A stretch of DNA of 64,000 nucleotides from Pseudomonadales bacterium (GCA_022825945.1 JAJDVS010000049.1:1-64000), one strand, 5' to 3'. Positions 32,168-44,864 are shown, counted from the stretch's first letter. Notes: generated from the letters alone by a model not told the origin. A program made the numbers and translations.

Positions 32168-35100
32168 ATGCGATTGAAATGTATCAAGCTGGCCGGTTTC
32201 AAGTCATTTGTTAACCCAACCACGATCAACTTTCCTTCCAATATCTGCGCCATTGTCGGCCCCAATGGCTGCGGCAAATCCAATGTGATCGATGCGGTGC
32301 GCTGGGTCATGGGGGAAAGCTCGGCGCACAATCTGCGCAGCAGTCAGATGGCCGATGTCATTTTCGAAGGCACCAGCGAGCGGAGCGCCGTGAGCCTCGC
32401 TTCCGTGGAACTCATACTCGACAACTCGGACCAGAGATTGCAGGGCGAATTCGCCGGCTATGCGGAAATCTCCATCAAGCGCAAGGTCGAGCGCGGCGGC
32501 GAATCACAATACCTGCTGAACAACGCCAGATGCCGGCGGCGCGACATCACCGGCCTGTTTCTTGGCACCGGTCTCGGCCCCCGCAGCTATTCCATCGTCG
32601 AACAGGGCATGGTAAGCCGGCTGATCGAATCGCGACCGGAAGAACTCCGGGTGTTTATCGAGGAAGCCGCGGGAATCTCCAAGTACCGCGAACGCCGCAG
32701 GGAAACCGCCTCGCGCATTGGCAGAACCCGGGACAATCTTGAGCGCCTCGCCGACCGCCGCAATGACTTGCGGAAGCAATTGCAGCATCTGGAACGGCAA
32801 TCCCGCGCCGCCGACCGCTACCGCAAGCTGATGGAACAGCAACGCCTCACCGAAGCCTGGGTCAACGCGCTGAGTTGGCGGGACCTGGCCGGGGACATGG
32901 CCGAATCCGCCCGCAAGCTGTCCGGACTCGATACCCGCAAGGAATCCATTATTGCCAGGCAGCGGGAAGAAGAGGCCGCCATCGAGCGTGGCGGGGTAAA
33001 AAATGAGGAACTGCGCGGCGATGTTTCCAAAATTCAGGACAGGAGCATTGCGATCGGCAACGACACCGCCCGCATCGAACAGGATATCAAGCATCATGAC
33101 GAAAGCATGGAAAAGCTCAGGCAGGACCTGGAAGACACCCGCAGCGACTGGCAGCAGACCCGGGAGGCACTCGATTCGGACCTGGGTCAGATCGCCCGGC
33201 TTGAAGCGGAACTCGAACGAATTGAACTGTCCATCAACACCGCTGCGGAGCAGGAGCGGGAATCTTCCCGGCTGGCGGCGGAAGCCGAAAACCGCCGCCA
33301 GCAAAGCGAGCAGCGCTGGAGCGAATTCAGTCTGGCGGCGGAGCAGCCAAGGCAGACCGCGCAAGTCGAACAGAACAGAATCAGCCAGTTGCAAAGCAAT
33401 CTGGAGCGCGCCCGCAAGAGACAGGAAGCCCTGCGAGGCGAACTTGCCGGGCTGGAAACCGATCCTGCTGATTTCACGGCGGAAGAAGAACGCGCCGCAG
33501 AATTGAAAAAGGATCTGGAGTGCTTGCGCGAACGCCTCGGCAAGGTGGCGCAGGAGCTTGCCAGCGCCAGAAAACTGCTGGAGGCCAGCGGCGAGGAACT
33601 TGACCGGGTCCGGGCCGAAGCCAGGCGGGCAAGCGGCCGCAAGGCCTCGCTCGACGCCCTGCAGCAGGCCGCCTTGGGCGATGACGACGAAGTGCTTGTC
33701 GAATGGCGCAAACGGCATGGCCTGGAAGACCGCGCCCGGCTTGGGGAAACCCTGGAAATCGCCGCAGGCTGGGAAACCGCGGTGGAACTCGTTCTCGGCG
33801 ATCGCCTGCGCGGCATACCCGTGGAAAGCCTGTCTGCCGACTTGCTCGGCGATTTGCCGGGTGCCGATCTGACCTTGCTGGATTTTGCCGGGAAAGCCGC
33901 TCGCGGCAGTCAGGCCGGCTTGTCTGCACTTGCCGATAAACTCAGTCGAAAGACTGCCCTGGGAAGCTTGCTATGGGGCGTGTATGTGGCGGAAAGCCTG
34001 GACGCCGCATTGGCGGCGCGTCCCGGTCTTGCCCCGGGCGAGTCAGTGGTTACCGCCGATGGCGTCTGGGCAGGCGCGGACTGGGTGCGGATCAGCAAGG
34101 CTGATAGTGGGCAATCGGTGATTCTGCGGCAGGCCGCGCTGGATACCCTCGGCGCCGATATCGCCAGGCTTGAGGAAAAATCGCGGTCCCTGGGTCAGAA
34201 ACGCGGCGGCTTTCGCGAATCACAGGCCAAAGCCGAACAGGAGCGCGAAAACTGCCTCGAACAGATTCAGCAAAAGACCGGCGAACTGAACCGGGTGCGC
34301 GCCGAAATCAATGCGCGACAGTCGCGTATTGAAAACGACATCGAACGAAGCCGGCGCATCGCTGAGGAACGCAATGAATTACGGGCGCAAATGGAGCAGG
34401 ATCAGGCCGGTCTTGCCCAGGCTGAGCAAGGTTTGCGGTCCGCCAGGGAACAAATGTCCGCTGACGCCAGCCGCCGCGAGCAACACCGGCAGGACCGGGA
34501 ACGGGACCGGCAACGGCTTGTGGAATTGCGCGACAAGGCGGCCGGGGACAGGCAGGAATTGCATGATCTCGCCCTGAAACAGAATCAGCTCGCCACCCAA
34601 AGGGATTCAACCCGGCAAAACATGGACCGTATGGCGGTGCAGGTGCAACGCGCCGCCGAGCGGATCGGCAGCCTTCAGACCGCGCTTGCGGAGGCGGCCG
34701 GCCCAGGCGAGGAACTGGAGCGGCAATTGCAGGAGAAACTCAAGGCGCATCAGGCCGTGCAGGTGGACCTGCAACAGGCCAGGGCTGTTTACAATGCCGC
34801 GGAAGAGCAACAGCGGGAACGGGAAAAGAATCGCCGGCAATTACAGCAGGAGTTGAATGAAATCAACGAAGAGATCACCGAATGCCGGCTCGAAAGCAAC
34901 AGTGCGGCCACCATGAGCGGGGAAAGGCGCAAATGGCTGGAACAGGCCGGGCTGCAGCCCGAACAGGTGCTGGAGGAGATTCCCGGGGAGCAGACGATTG
35001 CAAGCTGTGAGGAGGAACTGGGGAAAATCAAGTCCCGTATCGAGAGAATCGGCGCTGTCAATCTTGCGGCGGCCGAGGAATTCGAACAGCAGACAGAGAA

Positions 35101-35662
35101 AAAAACCTACCTGGACAAGCAGAATGACGAGCTCGAAAAAGCGCTGGCCACGTTGGAAGACGCCATGCGCAAGATCGACGGGGAAACCCGCTCCCGTTTT
35201 GGAGATACTCTGGAAAGCATCAATCAGGGCCTGAAAAACCTGTTCGCCAGGCTGTTTCGCGGCGGTCAGGCCTGGCTTGAACTGACCGGTGAAGATCTGC
35301 TCAACGCCGGGGTATCGATCATGGCGCGGCCGCCGGGGAAAAAGATCCAGGGCATCATGCAATTGTCGGGTGGCGAGAAGGCGATGACCGCCATCGCCCT
35401 GGTTTTTACGATTTTCCAGCTCAACCCTTCGCCTTTTTGCATGCTTGACGAGGTTGACGCGCCGCTCGATGTGGACAATAACAACCGTTTTATCACCTTG
35501 CTTCGGGAAATGTCGGCGAGTGTGCAATTCATTCTGGTGACCCACAAGACGATCACCATGGAATCCGCGAGCCAGTTGCTTGGCATTACCATGCAGGAGG
35601 CTGGCATTTCCCGGCTTGTGAGCGTTGATATCGACGAGGCGGTGGAACTCGTTGAGGCGTGA
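32168..35662 (+). CDS. smc: Chromosome segregation protein SMC
   Basis: MRLKCIKLAGFKSFVNPT, Walker A GPNGCGKSN, long coiled coil, LSGGEKAMTAIALVFTIF signature, CMLDEVDAPLD Walker B. Confidence 0.97.
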   Translation: MRLKCIKLAGFKSFVNPTTINFPSNICAIVGPNGCGKSNVIDAVRWVMGESSAHNLRSSQMADVIFEGTSERSAVSLASVELILDNSDQRLQGEFAGYAEISIKRKVERGGESQYLLNNARCRRRDITGLFLGTGLGPRSYSIVEQGMVSRLIESRPEELRVFIEEAAGISKYRERRRETASRIGRTRDNLERLADRRNDLRKQLQHLERQSRAADRYRKLMEQQRLTEAWVNALSWRDLAGDMAESARKLSGLDTRKESIIARQREEEAAIERGGVKNEELRGDVSKIQDRSIAIGNDTARIEQDIKHHDESMEKLRQDLEDTRSDWQQTREALDSDLGQIARLEAELERIELSINTAAEQERESSRLAAEAENRRQQSEQRWSEFSLAAEQPRQTAQVEQNRISQLQSNLERARKRQEALRGELAGLETDPADFTAEEERAAELKKDLECLRERLGKVAQELASARKLLEASGEELDRVRAEARRASGRKASLDALQQAALGDDDEVLVEWRKRHGLEDRARLGETLEIAAGWETAVELVLGDRLRGIPVESLSADLLGDLPGADLTLLDFAGKAARGSQAGLSALADKLSRKTALGSLLWGVYVAESLDAALAARPGLAPGESVVTADGVWAGADWVRISKADSGQSVILRQAALDTLGADIARLEEKSRSLGQKRGGFRESQAKAEQERENCLEQIQQKTGELNRVRAEINARQSRIENDIERSRRIAEERNELRAQMEQDQAGLAQAEQGLRSAREQMSADASRREQHRQDRERDRQRLVELRDKAAGDRQELHDLALKQNQLATQRDSTRQNMDRMAVQVQRAAERIGSLQTALAEAAGPGEELERQLQEKLKAHQAVQVDLQQARAVYNAAEEQQREREKNRRQLQQELNEINEEITECRLESNSAATMSGERRKWLEQAGLQPEQVLEEIPGEQTIASCEEELGKIKSRIERIGAVNLAAAEEFEQQTEKKTYLDKQNDELEKALATLEDAMRKIDGETRSRFGDTLESINQGLKNLFARLFRGGQAWLELTGEDLLNAGVSIMARPPGKKIQGIMQLSGGEKAMTAIALVFTIFQLNPSPFCMLDEVDAPLDVDNNNRFITLLREMSASVQFILVTHKTITMESASQLLGITMQEAGISRLVSVDIDEAVELVEA

Positions 35663-35792
35663 ATCCGGGAAAATTTGTGGAATAGTCAAAACAGGGTAAA
35701 AAAATTCGGATTTTTTACTAAAGAATTTGAAGCTGCTGGTGGATATAGCTAATGATTCCAAAAAGAATCGGAAACCGCGTGGTTAACAGATA

Positions 35793-36938
35793 ATGACGGA
35801 CTTGCGTGAACTTCTGATCCTCGTCCTCGCGCTGCTGATCGTTTTTTCCCTGCTGCGCGCTTTTTTTGTCATTCTCCGCCGCAGAAAAGGACAGGTCCGG
35901 CTGTCCATCGACAAGAGCATCGCCCAGTCGATGGAGGTCGAAGAGCCGGAAGCGGAGGAATTCGATGAACTTCCCAACGGCGGTGCCCGGGTGGTTTCCG
36001 CCGTGGAATCGGGACAGGCCAGCGACTCCGAACGCCTCGATACCGAACTCGGCGAAGAGCATGTACCGGTGCTGACCGATGCGGTGGTTCTTTCCACCCC
36101 ATCCGCCCGTGGGGAATCCTCTCGCCTTGAAGCGGCGGAAGCCGGAGAGCCGGCAAGTCTCCCGGAGTTTCCGGAGCCGCAACCGCAACCGCGGCGCGAC
36201 CCGGTGCCCGTCCGCGGCAAACCGAAGCAGAACTGGAAATCGGAAATCCATGCCGCCACCAGCGGCGCCGCGCCCAATGGCGAAGACTCCGATCTGGACC
36301 TCGGCGCGGTTTCCATGACCGCCGGCGAACGCATCGGAGAGCCGCCGAAGCCATCGACAGGCCCCGCATCCCGGCTGGCCCGGGTCACTTCCGGGCCTGA
36401 CAGTCAATCCACGGAAATCGCCGAATCCCAGGTGTCCGAAGCCCCCGCCAAACCGGAAACGCGGCAAGGGGAGGAAAGCCACGAATTCAGCCCTGAACAA
36501 ATCATTGCCATTCATGTGCTCGCCCGGGAAGGCCAGGCATTCAACGGGCTTGAGCTATGGCAGTACCTGCTTGCGGCCAACCTGCGTTTTGACGAAATGA
36601 AAATCTTCAGCAAGTTCGAAAGTCACCGCGAAAACGCCAAGCCGGTGTTCCGGGTGGCCAATTTGGTGAACCCGGGCACATTCGACGCGGACAATATCGA
36701 AGAATTCACCACTCCGGGTGTCAGCATGTTCATGCTCCTGCCGGCGCCCATCGACAATATGCGCGCCTTTGAGCAAATGCTTACCGTGGCCAGGGGCATA
36801 GCGCGAACTTTCCAGGGCCGCCTGCTCGATTCCGCGCGCCAGGAATTGACCCGGCGATCCATCGAACAGGCCCGCCGCGGCATCCGGGAATTCGAAATCA
36901 GCACCTACGGCCCTTCCTCGGTAAACGGCCGAATCTAG
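35793..36938 (+). CDS. zipA: Cell division protein ZipA
   Basis: N-terminal TM LLILVLALLIVFSLLRAFFVILRRRK, variable linker, C-terminal ZipA domain (IAIHVLAREGQAFNGLELWQYLLAANLRF); between smc and ligA. Confidence 0.92.
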   Translation: MTDLRELLILVLALLIVFSLLRAFFVILRRRKGQVRLSIDKSIAQSMEVEEPEAEEFDELPNGGARVVSAVESGQASDSERLDTELGEEHVPVLTDAVVLSTPSARGESSRLEAAEAGEPASLPEFPEPQPQPRRDPVPVRGKPKQNWKSEIHAATSGAAPNGEDSDLDLGAVSMTAGERIGEPPKPSTGPASRLARVTSGPDSQSTEIAESQVSEAPAKPETRQGEESHEFSPEQIIAIHVLAREGQAFNGLELWQYLLAANLRFDEMKIFSKFESHRENAKPVFRVANLVNPGTFDADNIEEFTTPGVSMFMLLPAPIDNMRAFEQMLTVARGIARTFQGRLLDSARQELTRRSIEQARRGIREFEISTYGPSSVNGRI

Positions 36939-38980
<2,042 letters not shown>

Positions 38981-38981
<1 letters not shown>

Positions 38982-39769
38982 TGAGCTGGTGGGGGAGGCT
39001 TGTCGGCGGCGCCTTCGGTTTCATGCTCGGCGGCCCGCTTGGCGCCTTGCTCGGCGCGGCCCTGGGCAATTACTTCGACAGCGGCCTCAATGGCATCGGC
39101 AATGCGGAATCCCTGGGCCGCGGCAATACCGAACGCGTCCAGACCGCGTTCTTCACCGCGACCTTTTCGGTCATGGGCTATATCGCCAAGGCGGATGGCC
39201 ATGTCAGCAAGGAAGAGATTGAACTCGCCGAGCGGGTCATGGGTCAGATGCGGCTGTCGCCCCGGCAACGGCAAGTGGCCATCGACCTGTTCAATGAAGG
39301 CAGGAAAGACGGCTTTCCCCTGCCGCAAGTGCTCGATCAATTCAGGCGGGAAGCCGCCTGTCGCAGCACCCTGCTGCAGATGTTCCTGGAAATCATTGTC
39401 GCCACGGCCTTCGCCGACGGTGAAATCGACGTTGACGAACGGCGGCTGTTACAAAACATTGCATCCCGGCTCGGTTTCGCCGCCACGCAACTCGATGAGC
39501 TGCTCGACCGCATTGCCGGCCAGGCGCGATTCGGCCGCAGCGAATCGAGTCAGGAGCAGTTGCGCGCGGCGTATCAGTTGCTCGGCGTCGGCAGCGGGGC
39601 AAGCGATGGGGAAGTGAAGAAGGCTTATCGCCGGCAAATGAACCAGCATCATCCCGACAAGCTCGTGGCAAAGGGTCTGCCCGATGAAATGATGGAAATC
39701 GCGACCCGCAAGACCCGGGAAATCAAGGCCGCCTACGAACTGATCAAGTCACAGCGGTCAACATCCTGA
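38981..39769 (+). CDS. djlA: Co-chaperone DjlA-like (N-terminal glycine-rich membrane segment, TerB-like, C-terminal J domain)
   Basis: GAFGFMLGGPLGALLGAALGNYFD; AAYQLLGVGSGASDGEVKKAYRRQMNQHHPDKL with HPD. Confidence 0.92.
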
Positions 39770-39811
39770 TTTCTGAAACTCCCTTCCCGTCATTCCGCCA
39801 TTCTGCGCCCC

Positions 39812-39975
39812 CCTTTCCCGTCATTCCGCGCGAAGTCGCAGAATCTCATTGGGAGGCCACTGAAAGAGATTCTGCGACTACGCTTCGCTCCGCGCAGAAT
39901 GACGGGAAGGTGGGTTTCGCTCCGCGCGGAATGACGGGAAGGCGGGTTTCGCTCCGCGCGGAATGACGGGAAGGG
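39812..39975. repeat. Hairpin-core repeat followed by 32-bp tandem repeats, between djlA and the korB-like gene
   Basis: GTCGCAGAATCTC-N18-GAGATTCTGCGAC core; then GACGGGAAGG[T/C]GGGTTTCGCTCCGCGCGGAAT at 39901-39932 and 39933-39964 plus partial units on both sides. Confidence 0.8.
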
Positions 39976-40012
39976 AGAGCGCAGGATGACGGGACCGCTG
40001 AAAAATGACTGG

Positions 40013-41068
40013 CTACATGAAGGTTTCGTTGATGTCGGCGAGCACTTCGCCGCCGGGACAGAGATCGTGCTCATTGAGGCGGTTGAAGGGCTTGTTGACG
40101 GTGTCGGCGAGCTCGTGGAAATCCGACTGGTCCTGATTGATGTACAGCAGCCCCGTGGCGATCTTGCCCTGCTTCTTGTATTCATTCACGTGAAGCAGGG
40201 CATTCTCCCGATTGCCCGGGTCATGGCCCGACCCGGTCTTGTGCAGGTGGATCACCGAACCGTCATGCAAGGTGATTTCCTTGTCCTTGCCTGCTGAATA
40301 TCTCGCGGTGATCTCCTTGCGCATGGGTACGAAATCGATCTCGCTCAGGACGACATTGTTCTCCCAGGTGTTTTTGTAGCCATGAGCCGACAGCGGCGTA
40401 TTGTTAAAGGTGACACAGGGCGAAATCACGTCGATCAGGGCGAATCCCCGGTGGCTGAGGCCCGCCTGAATCAGGGGCACGAGCTGTTCCTTGTCGCCGG
40501 AAAAACTCCGGGCGACGAAACTCGCGCCAAGATCGATGGCCAGGCTGACCAGATCGATATTGTCATACCGGCTTTCCTCTCCGGACTTGGTTTTTGAGCC
40601 AAGGTCGGCGGTGGCGGAAAGCTGACCCTTGGTGAGACCATAGGTGCCGTTATTGGCCACGATATAAAGCATGTTGATGCGGCGGCGCACGATGTGGCAG
40701 AACTGGCCAAGGCCGATGGAGGCCGTATCGCCGTCGCCGGAAATTCCCAGGTAATACAGCTCCCGGTTTGCCAGATTGGCGCCGGTGGCAATGGAAGGCA
40801 TACGCCCGTGAACCGAGTTGAACCCATGGGATCTTTCGAGGAAATACGAAGGAATCTTTGACGAACAGCCAATGCCGGAAACCTTGGCGATTTGATGCGG
40901 AGCCAGGGACATTTCGTGGACCGCATGAATGATCGCGGCGCTGATGGAATCATGGCCGCAGCCGCCGCAAAGCGTCGTCAGGGTGCCTTCATAATCCCGC
41001 CGGGTGTATCCCAGATCGTTCTTCTGCAACTGTGGATGGTGAAATTTGGGTTTGACGATATAACTCAT
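40013..41068 (-). CDS. 2-oxoacid:ferredoxin oxidoreductase subunit beta (KorB-like)
   Basis: CGGCGHDSISAAIIHAVHEM..GIGCSSKIPSYF..GISGDGDTASIGLGQF..NNGTYGLTKGQ TPP-binding motifs. Confidence 0.92.
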   Translation of the reverse strand: MSYIVKPKFHHPQLQKNDLGYTRRDYEGTLTTLCGGCGHDSISAAIIHAVHEMSLAPHQIAKVSGIGCSSKIPSYFLERSHGFNSVHGRMPSIATGANLANRELYYLGISGDGDTASIGLGQFCHIVRRRINMLYIVANNGTYGLTKGQLSATADLGSKTKSGEESRYDNIDLVSLAIDLGASFVARSFSGDKEQLVPLIQAGLSHRGFALIDVISPCVTFNNTPLSAHGYKNTWENNVVLSEIDFVPMRKEITARYSAGKDKEITLHDGSVIHLHKTGSGHDPGNRENALLHVNEYKKQGKIATGLLYINQDQSDFHELADTVNKPFNRLNEHDLCPGGEVLADINETFM

Positions 41069-41082
41069 GATGGAATCGCTCT

Positions 41083-42945
41083 TCAGGCCGAGACTTGTTC
41101 TTGTTCCGGTATTTCCGGCAGGTCCGCAAGTATCGCCGCCTGGATTTGATCGGCGCTGATGACAACGCCGTTGTAGCTCAGCACCGAGCGCATCTTCTCA
41201 TCATTGGCGCCACAGTCGATCTTGAGCAGGCTTTTGAGCTGGGCGTCGCGGTTCTGTTCGATTACGTAGACGACTTCATGCTCTTCGATAAAGCGGGAAA
41301 CCGTATCGTGGAACGGGTACGAGCGGATTCGCAGCGTATCGAGCCTGACGCCCCGCTTGTCGAACTTGTGCCGCACTTCGGGTATGGCGCCAGCCGTGGT
41401 GCCGAAATAGACCATGCCCCGGGAAGCCCCGCCGGCGTGAACTTCGGGCTCCGGCAATACCTTGCCCGCCCCGGCGAATTTTCTGGCGAGGCGGTCCATG
41501 ACTTCGGCGTAGACATTGCCGTCTTCGGTATAGGCCGCCATGGCGTCGTGGGAACTGCCCCGGGTAAAGTAACTGCCCCGTTCGGGATGGGCGCCTGGCA
41601 GGGTGCGCCAGGGCACGCCATCGCCATCCACGTCGAGATAGCGACCGTATTCCTCCAACTGTTCGAGCTGTTCGCCGCTCAGCACCTTGCCGCGATCGTA
41701 CTTGCGGGCGTCCTCCCATTCCAGCGGTTCGCAAACATGCTCATTCATGCCCAGCTCAAGATCGCTCATGACGATCACCGGCGTTTGCAGCCGGTCGGCG
41801 ATATCGAAGGAATCGGCGGCGAATTCAAAACATTCCTTCGGCGTGGAGGGAAAAAGCAGCACCTGGCGGGTGTCGCCGTGGGAAGCGAAGGCGCAGGAGA
41901 GCAGATCTCCCTGCTGGGTTCGCGTGGGCATGCCGGTAGATGGCCCCACTCGCTGGATATTGAACAGCACCACCGGCACTTCGGCAAAATAGGCAAGGCC
42001 GAGAAATTCCTGCATCAGGGAAACCCCGGGGCCGCTGGATGCCGTAAAGGCCCTGGCGCCATTCCAGCCGGCGCCTATGGCGATGCCGATGGCGGCGAGT
42101 TCGTCTTCGGCCTGCACGATGGCGAATTTCCGCTTCCCCGTGCCCGGGTCGATCCGCAGCCGCTTGCAATACTTGCCATAGGCTTCCACCACGGAAGTCG
42201 AAGGCGTCAGCGGATACCAGGAAGCCACCGTGGCGCCGCCGTAGACGCAGCCAAGGCCAATGGCGGTATTGCCGTCCATCAGAATCTTGCCCCTGGCCTT
42301 GCGCGACGGCCGCAGACGGATGGGTAGAGGGCAGTCGAAGTAATCCCTGGCGTAGTGGTAGCCGAGTTCCAGGGCGTGGACATTGGGCAGAATCAGTTTT
42401 TCCTTGCCGCGGAACTGCTCGCTGATCATGCCGGTGAGAATTTCAAAATCGATGTCCAGAAGGGCGGCAAGGGCGCCCACATACACGATATTCTGGAACA
42501 ACTGGCGCTGACCGGGGTGCTGGAACTCCCGCAGGCAGATGTCCTTGAGCGGAATCGGCAGGAAATTCACGTCCTTGCGGATGGGCCGCAGGGCCTTGGA
42601 CGAGTCGTACAGCACAAAGCCATCGGGTATCACCGATTCGATATCGCGGACGATGGTCTGCTCGTTCACCGCCACCATCAGGTCGACGCCTTCCCGGCGA
42701 CCGAGAAAACCCTTGTCGTTGACCCGCACTTCGTACCAGGTGGGGAGGCCCTGGATATTGGACGGAAAGATATTGTGCGGACTCACCGGAATGCCCATGC
42801 GGAAGATCGCCTTGGCGAACAGGTTGTTGGCGCTGGCCGAACCGGAGCCATTGACATTGGCGAACTTGACGACGAAGTTGTTGACTCCCGCAGTCTTTCG
42901 CGTCTTGCCCGTTTTCCGGCTCGCTGCCTGACTGCGGGAACTCAT
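41083..42945 (-). CDS. 2-oxoacid:acceptor oxidoreductase subunit alpha (KorA-like, fused gamma+alpha)
   Basis: Gamma-like N-terminus (GSGSASANNLFAKAIFRMGIPV) and alpha domain (MDGNTAIGLGCVYGGATVASWYPLTPSTSVVEAY). Start at MSSRSQ, 42945. Confidence 0.92.
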   Translation of the reverse strand: MSSRSQAASRKTGKTRKTAGVNNFVVKFANVNGSGSASANNLFAKAIFRMGIPVSPHNIFPSNIQGLPTWYEVRVNDKGFLGRREGVDLMVAVNEQTIVRDIESVIPDGFVLYDSSKALRPIRKDVNFLPIPLKDICLREFQHPGQRQLFQNIVYVGALAALLDIDFEILTGMISEQFRGKEKLILPNVHALELGYHYARDYFDCPLPIRLRPSRKARGKILMDGNTAIGLGCVYGGATVASWYPLTPSTSVVEAYGKYCKRLRIDPGTGKRKFAIVQAEDELAAIGIAIGAGWNGARAFTASSGPGVSLMQEFLGLAYFAEVPVVLFNIQRVGPSTGMPTRTQQGDLLSCAFASHGDTRQVLLFPSTPKECFEFAADSFDIADRLQTPVIVMSDLELGMNEHVCEPLEWEDARKYDRGKVLSGEQLEQLEEYGRYLDVDGDGVPWRTLPGAHPERGSYFTRGSSHDAMAAYTEDGNVYAEVMDRLARKFAGAGKVLPEPEVHAGGASRGMVYFGTTAGAIPEVRHKFDKRGVRLDTLRIRSYPFHDTVSRFIEEHEVVYVIEQNRDAQLKSLLKIDCGANDEKMRSVLSYNGVVISADQIQAAILADLPEIPEQEQVSA

Positions 42946-44717
42946 GCGTTGACGGCCTTGGCGGTATTGAAAAGATACTTCTGCATGTCCCAGGCCGCCG
43001 TGGGGCAGCGCTCGGCGCATAATCCGCAATGCAGGCAGAGGTCCTCGTTCTTGGCCATGATGCGCCCGGTGCCCAAGGTGTCGGACACATAGAGATCCTG
43101 CTCCCCATTCTCCGCCGGCGCCAGCAACCGCTGGCGTAATTCCCCCTCTTCGCCGTTGGCGGTGAAGGTGATGCAGTCGGTGGGGCAGATATCCACGCAG
43201 GCGTCGCATTCAATGCAGGACCTGGTGGTGAAAACCGTTTGCACGTCGCAATTCAGGCAGCGCTGGGTTTCGGCATAGCCAAGATCCTCGTCAAAACCGA
43301 GTTCGACTTCGATATTGATGTCGTTGAGGGTCTTTTCCTTGGCGGCATGGGGCACGACATAGCGGACGTCATTACTGATGTCGTTATCGTAGGACCACTG
43401 GTGAATGCCCATTTTCTGGCTTGCCAGGGTAGTAAGGTCCGCCGGCCGGTCCTTGACGTCGCGCCCTTCGCAAAGAAGGTGGATCGACAGCGCGGCGGCG
43501 TGGCCGTGGGCCACCGCGGTAATGATGTTGTCGGGCCCGAGGGCGGCGTCGCCGCCAAAAAACACTTTTTCGTGGGTGGACTGGAAAGTGGTCTTGTCGA
43601 GTACCGGCAATTCCCAGCGGTCGAATTCGATGCCAAGGTCGCGCTCGATCCAGGGGAAGGCGTTGTCCTGGCCGATGGCGCAAAGCACGTCGTCACAAGG
43701 CAGGACCAGCGGCTCTTCGCCCGTGGGAATCAGCAGGCGCCGGCCATTGCCGTCATATTCCCGGCGCACTTTCTCGAACTCCATGCCGCAGAGCTTGCCG
43801 TCCTTGAGCAGATAGCGCTTGGGCACGCAGAAATTGAGGATGGGGATATCCTCGTTCATGGCGTCTTCGATTTCCCAGGGCGAGGCCTTCATTTCATCGA
43901 AACCGCTGCGCACAACCACCTTGACGTCCTCGCCGCCAAGCCGTTTGGAGCTGCGGCAGCAGTCCATGGCGGTATTGCCTCCGCCGAGCACGATGACCGT
44001 CTCGCCGATGGAGTCGATGTGCTCAAAGGCCACATTGGCCAGCCACTCGATGCCGGTGTGGATATTGGGTTTGGCCTCTGCAAAGCCGGGCAAGTCCAGC
44101 GTCTTGCCCAGCGGCGCTCCGGTACCGACGAATACCGCATCGAAGTCTTCGGCGAGCAACTCTTTCATGCTGGTGATTTCCGTGCCGAAGCGGCGCTTCA
44201 CCCCCATGTGCAGCACGTAATTCAGTTCTTCCTCAAGCACTTCCGCCGGCAGGCGGAAGCGGGGGATCTGGGTGCGCATGGCGCCACCGGCCGCAGCGTC
44301 GCGGTCGAACACGGTAATTTCATAACCCAGCGGCAACAGATCCCGGGCCACGGTGAGGGAAGCGGGTCCGGCGCCCACCAGAGCGATATGGCGACCGTTC
44401 TTGCGTTTGGGAACGCCGGGCAGGCGATCCTTGATGTCCGACTTGTAATCCGCCGCCACCCGTTTCAGGCGGCAAATCGCCACGGGCTGCTCTTCCACCC
44501 TGCCGCGCCGGCAGGCGGGCTCGCAGGGCCGGTCGCAGGTGCGCCCGAGAATTCCCGGAAACACGTTCGACTCCCAGTTGATCATGTAGGCGTCGGTGTA
44601 ACGTTTCTCGGCGATCAGCCGGATGTATTCCGGCACGGGCGTGTGCGCGGGGCAGGCCCACTGGCAATCGACCACCTTGTGAAAATAGTCCGGATTGCTG
44701 ATATCGGTTGGTTTCAT
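42942..44717 (-). CDS. GltD-like FAD/NAD(P) oxidoreductase with C-terminal 2x[4Fe-4S] ferredoxin domain
   Basis: CQWACPAHTPVPEYI, CDRPCEPACRRG, HIALVGAGPASLTVARDLLPLGYEITVFD; C-terminal CIECDACVDICPTDC and CLHCGLCAERCPTAA. Confidence 0.9.
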   Translation of the reverse strand: MKPTDISNPDYFHKVVDCQWACPAHTPVPEYIRLIAEKRYTDAYMINWESNVFPGILGRTCDRPCEPACRRGRVEEQPVAICRLKRVAADYKSDIKDRLPGVPKRKNGRHIALVGAGPASLTVARDLLPLGYEITVFDRDAAAGGAMRTQIPRFRLPAEVLEEELNYVLHMGVKRRFGTEITSMKELLAEDFDAVFVGTGAPLGKTLDLPGFAEAKPNIHTGIEWLANVAFEHIDSIGETVIVLGGGNTAMDCCRSSKRLGGEDVKVVVRSGFDEMKASPWEIEDAMNEDIPILNFCVPKRYLLKDGKLCGMEFEKVRREYDGNGRRLLIPTGEEPLVLPCDDVLCAIGQDNAFPWIERDLGIEFDRWELPVLDKTTFQSTHEKVFFGGDAALGPDNIITAVAHGHAAALSIHLLCEGRDVKDRPADLTTLASQKMGIHQWSYDNDISNDVRYVVPHAAKEKTLNDINIEVELGFDEDLGYAETQRCLNCDVQTVFTTRSCIECDACVDICPTDCITFTANGEEGELRQRLLAPAENGEQDLYVSDTLGTGRIMAKNEDLCLHCGLCAERCPTAAWDMQKYLFNTAKAVNA

Positions 44718-44864
44718 CAGGTTTGGGTGCCAAGTCGATTTGGCGGCGCAGCGGTGAAGGCAAGGGCTCAAAGTATAGAAAATTTTTCCGCCACTGTATG
44801 CGATTAGCGGCATTAGCGCGGTAATACTGAGGAATTTTCAGATTTCAGGGCGAAAAATGCCCGG

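Noticed and set aside
35696-35718. GTAAAAAAATTCGGATTTTTTAC after smc as a terminator
   Set aside because: Stem is almost entirely A-T with no GC-rich base and no separate U-tract; more likely an AT-rich promoter region for zipA.
39877-39975. CRISPR-like direct repeats
   Set aside because: The 32-bp units are contiguous with no unique spacers and derive from the adjacent hairpin arm; no cas genes.
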